A stretch of DNA of 64,000 nt, from positions 10,571,634-10,635,633 of the forward strand of contig NC_135562.1 of assembly GCF_964340395.1 (NCBI RefSeq), written 5' to 3'. Of this stretch, positions 63,925 through 64,000 are shown piece by piece. Origin of the DNA: Glandiceps talaboti. Lineage: Eukaryota; Hemichordata; Enteropneusta; Spengelidae. Numbering within the stretch: position 1 is the stretch's first letter; every line of letters begins with the position of its first letter. The position numbers and the translations under genes are program-made. The notes below the pieces were generated by a model. It worked only from the letters and a program-made list of their open reading frames with translations, ran no database searches and was not told the DNA's origin.

Positions 63925-64000
63925 ATCACCTATGCACTGTAGCATACACAAGTGGTATTTTCAGTGCAGTGCAAGACCAAAAACATTAGTGCATACCTGC
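63925..64000. repeat. Interspersed repeat, cut by window edge
   Basis: The inverse-orientation relative of the repeat at 30170-30245. Confidence 0.6.

Overview
This window is nuclear DNA from an animal: an AT-rich, intron-rich stretch with no bacterial-style operons. Two protein-coding genes can be read with confidence, both on the minus strand and both cut into short exons by GT-AG introns. Their proteins are closest to bilaterian families, and the sequence carries tRNA-derived SINEs, many small foldback DNA transposons (MITEs) and a large number of micro- and minisatellites. A marine invertebrate bilaterian (lophotrochozoan or non-vertebrate deuterostome) fits. I cannot name the species from sequence alone.

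Left part (1-25.6 kb): the 5' half of a MAK/CILK1 (RCK-family) cilium-associated protein kinase. Three coding exons are visible at 13741-13841, 7108-7162 and 6133-6334. They encode the N-lobe up to the end of helix E, with the glycine loop, the catalytic lysine and the helix-C glutamate. The exons for the HRD and DFG parts must lie to the left of base 1, because I could not find them in 1-6132. The promoter is not certain. A possible non-coding first exon with a strong donor ends at 25419 in a CpG-richer patch, and a second CpG-richer patch lies at 17.6-18.6 kb.

Middle (25.6-32.5 kb): no genes seen; tandem and interspersed repeats, including a cluster of DR1-type nuclear-receptor motifs at 27.36-27.69 kb.

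32.5-47.3 kb: a complete L3MBTL3-type Polycomb-like chromatin reader. Eighteen coding exons join without a frame error into 3,372 nt (1,123 aa). In order the protein has an N-terminal 11-residue repeat tract, a conserved segment matching the RBPJ-binding N-terminus of vertebrate L3MBTL3, an FCS zinc finger, a basic region, three MBT repeats (the second with a full methyl-lysine cage), two C2HC fingers and a C-terminal SAM domain. A 12-nt in-frame microexon candidate lies at 34336-34347. Intron 1 holds a 2-kb array of a 34-bp minisatellite.

47.3-64 kb: no genes seen; AT-rich sequence with several MITE families (one inserted inside the target-site duplication of another), a 70-bp tandem array, an array rich in octamer and Sox motifs, and a satellite array whose monomer recurs in the opposite orientation near the left end of the window.

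Most unusual observations: (1) at four of the 21 identified exons, the exon's 3' end is repeated in the downstream intron, and in three of these the copies carry the 5' splice site, giving one to several decoy donors; (2) a long hairpin at 16.17-16.32 kb has an apex that can be folded as a hammerhead ribozyme core.
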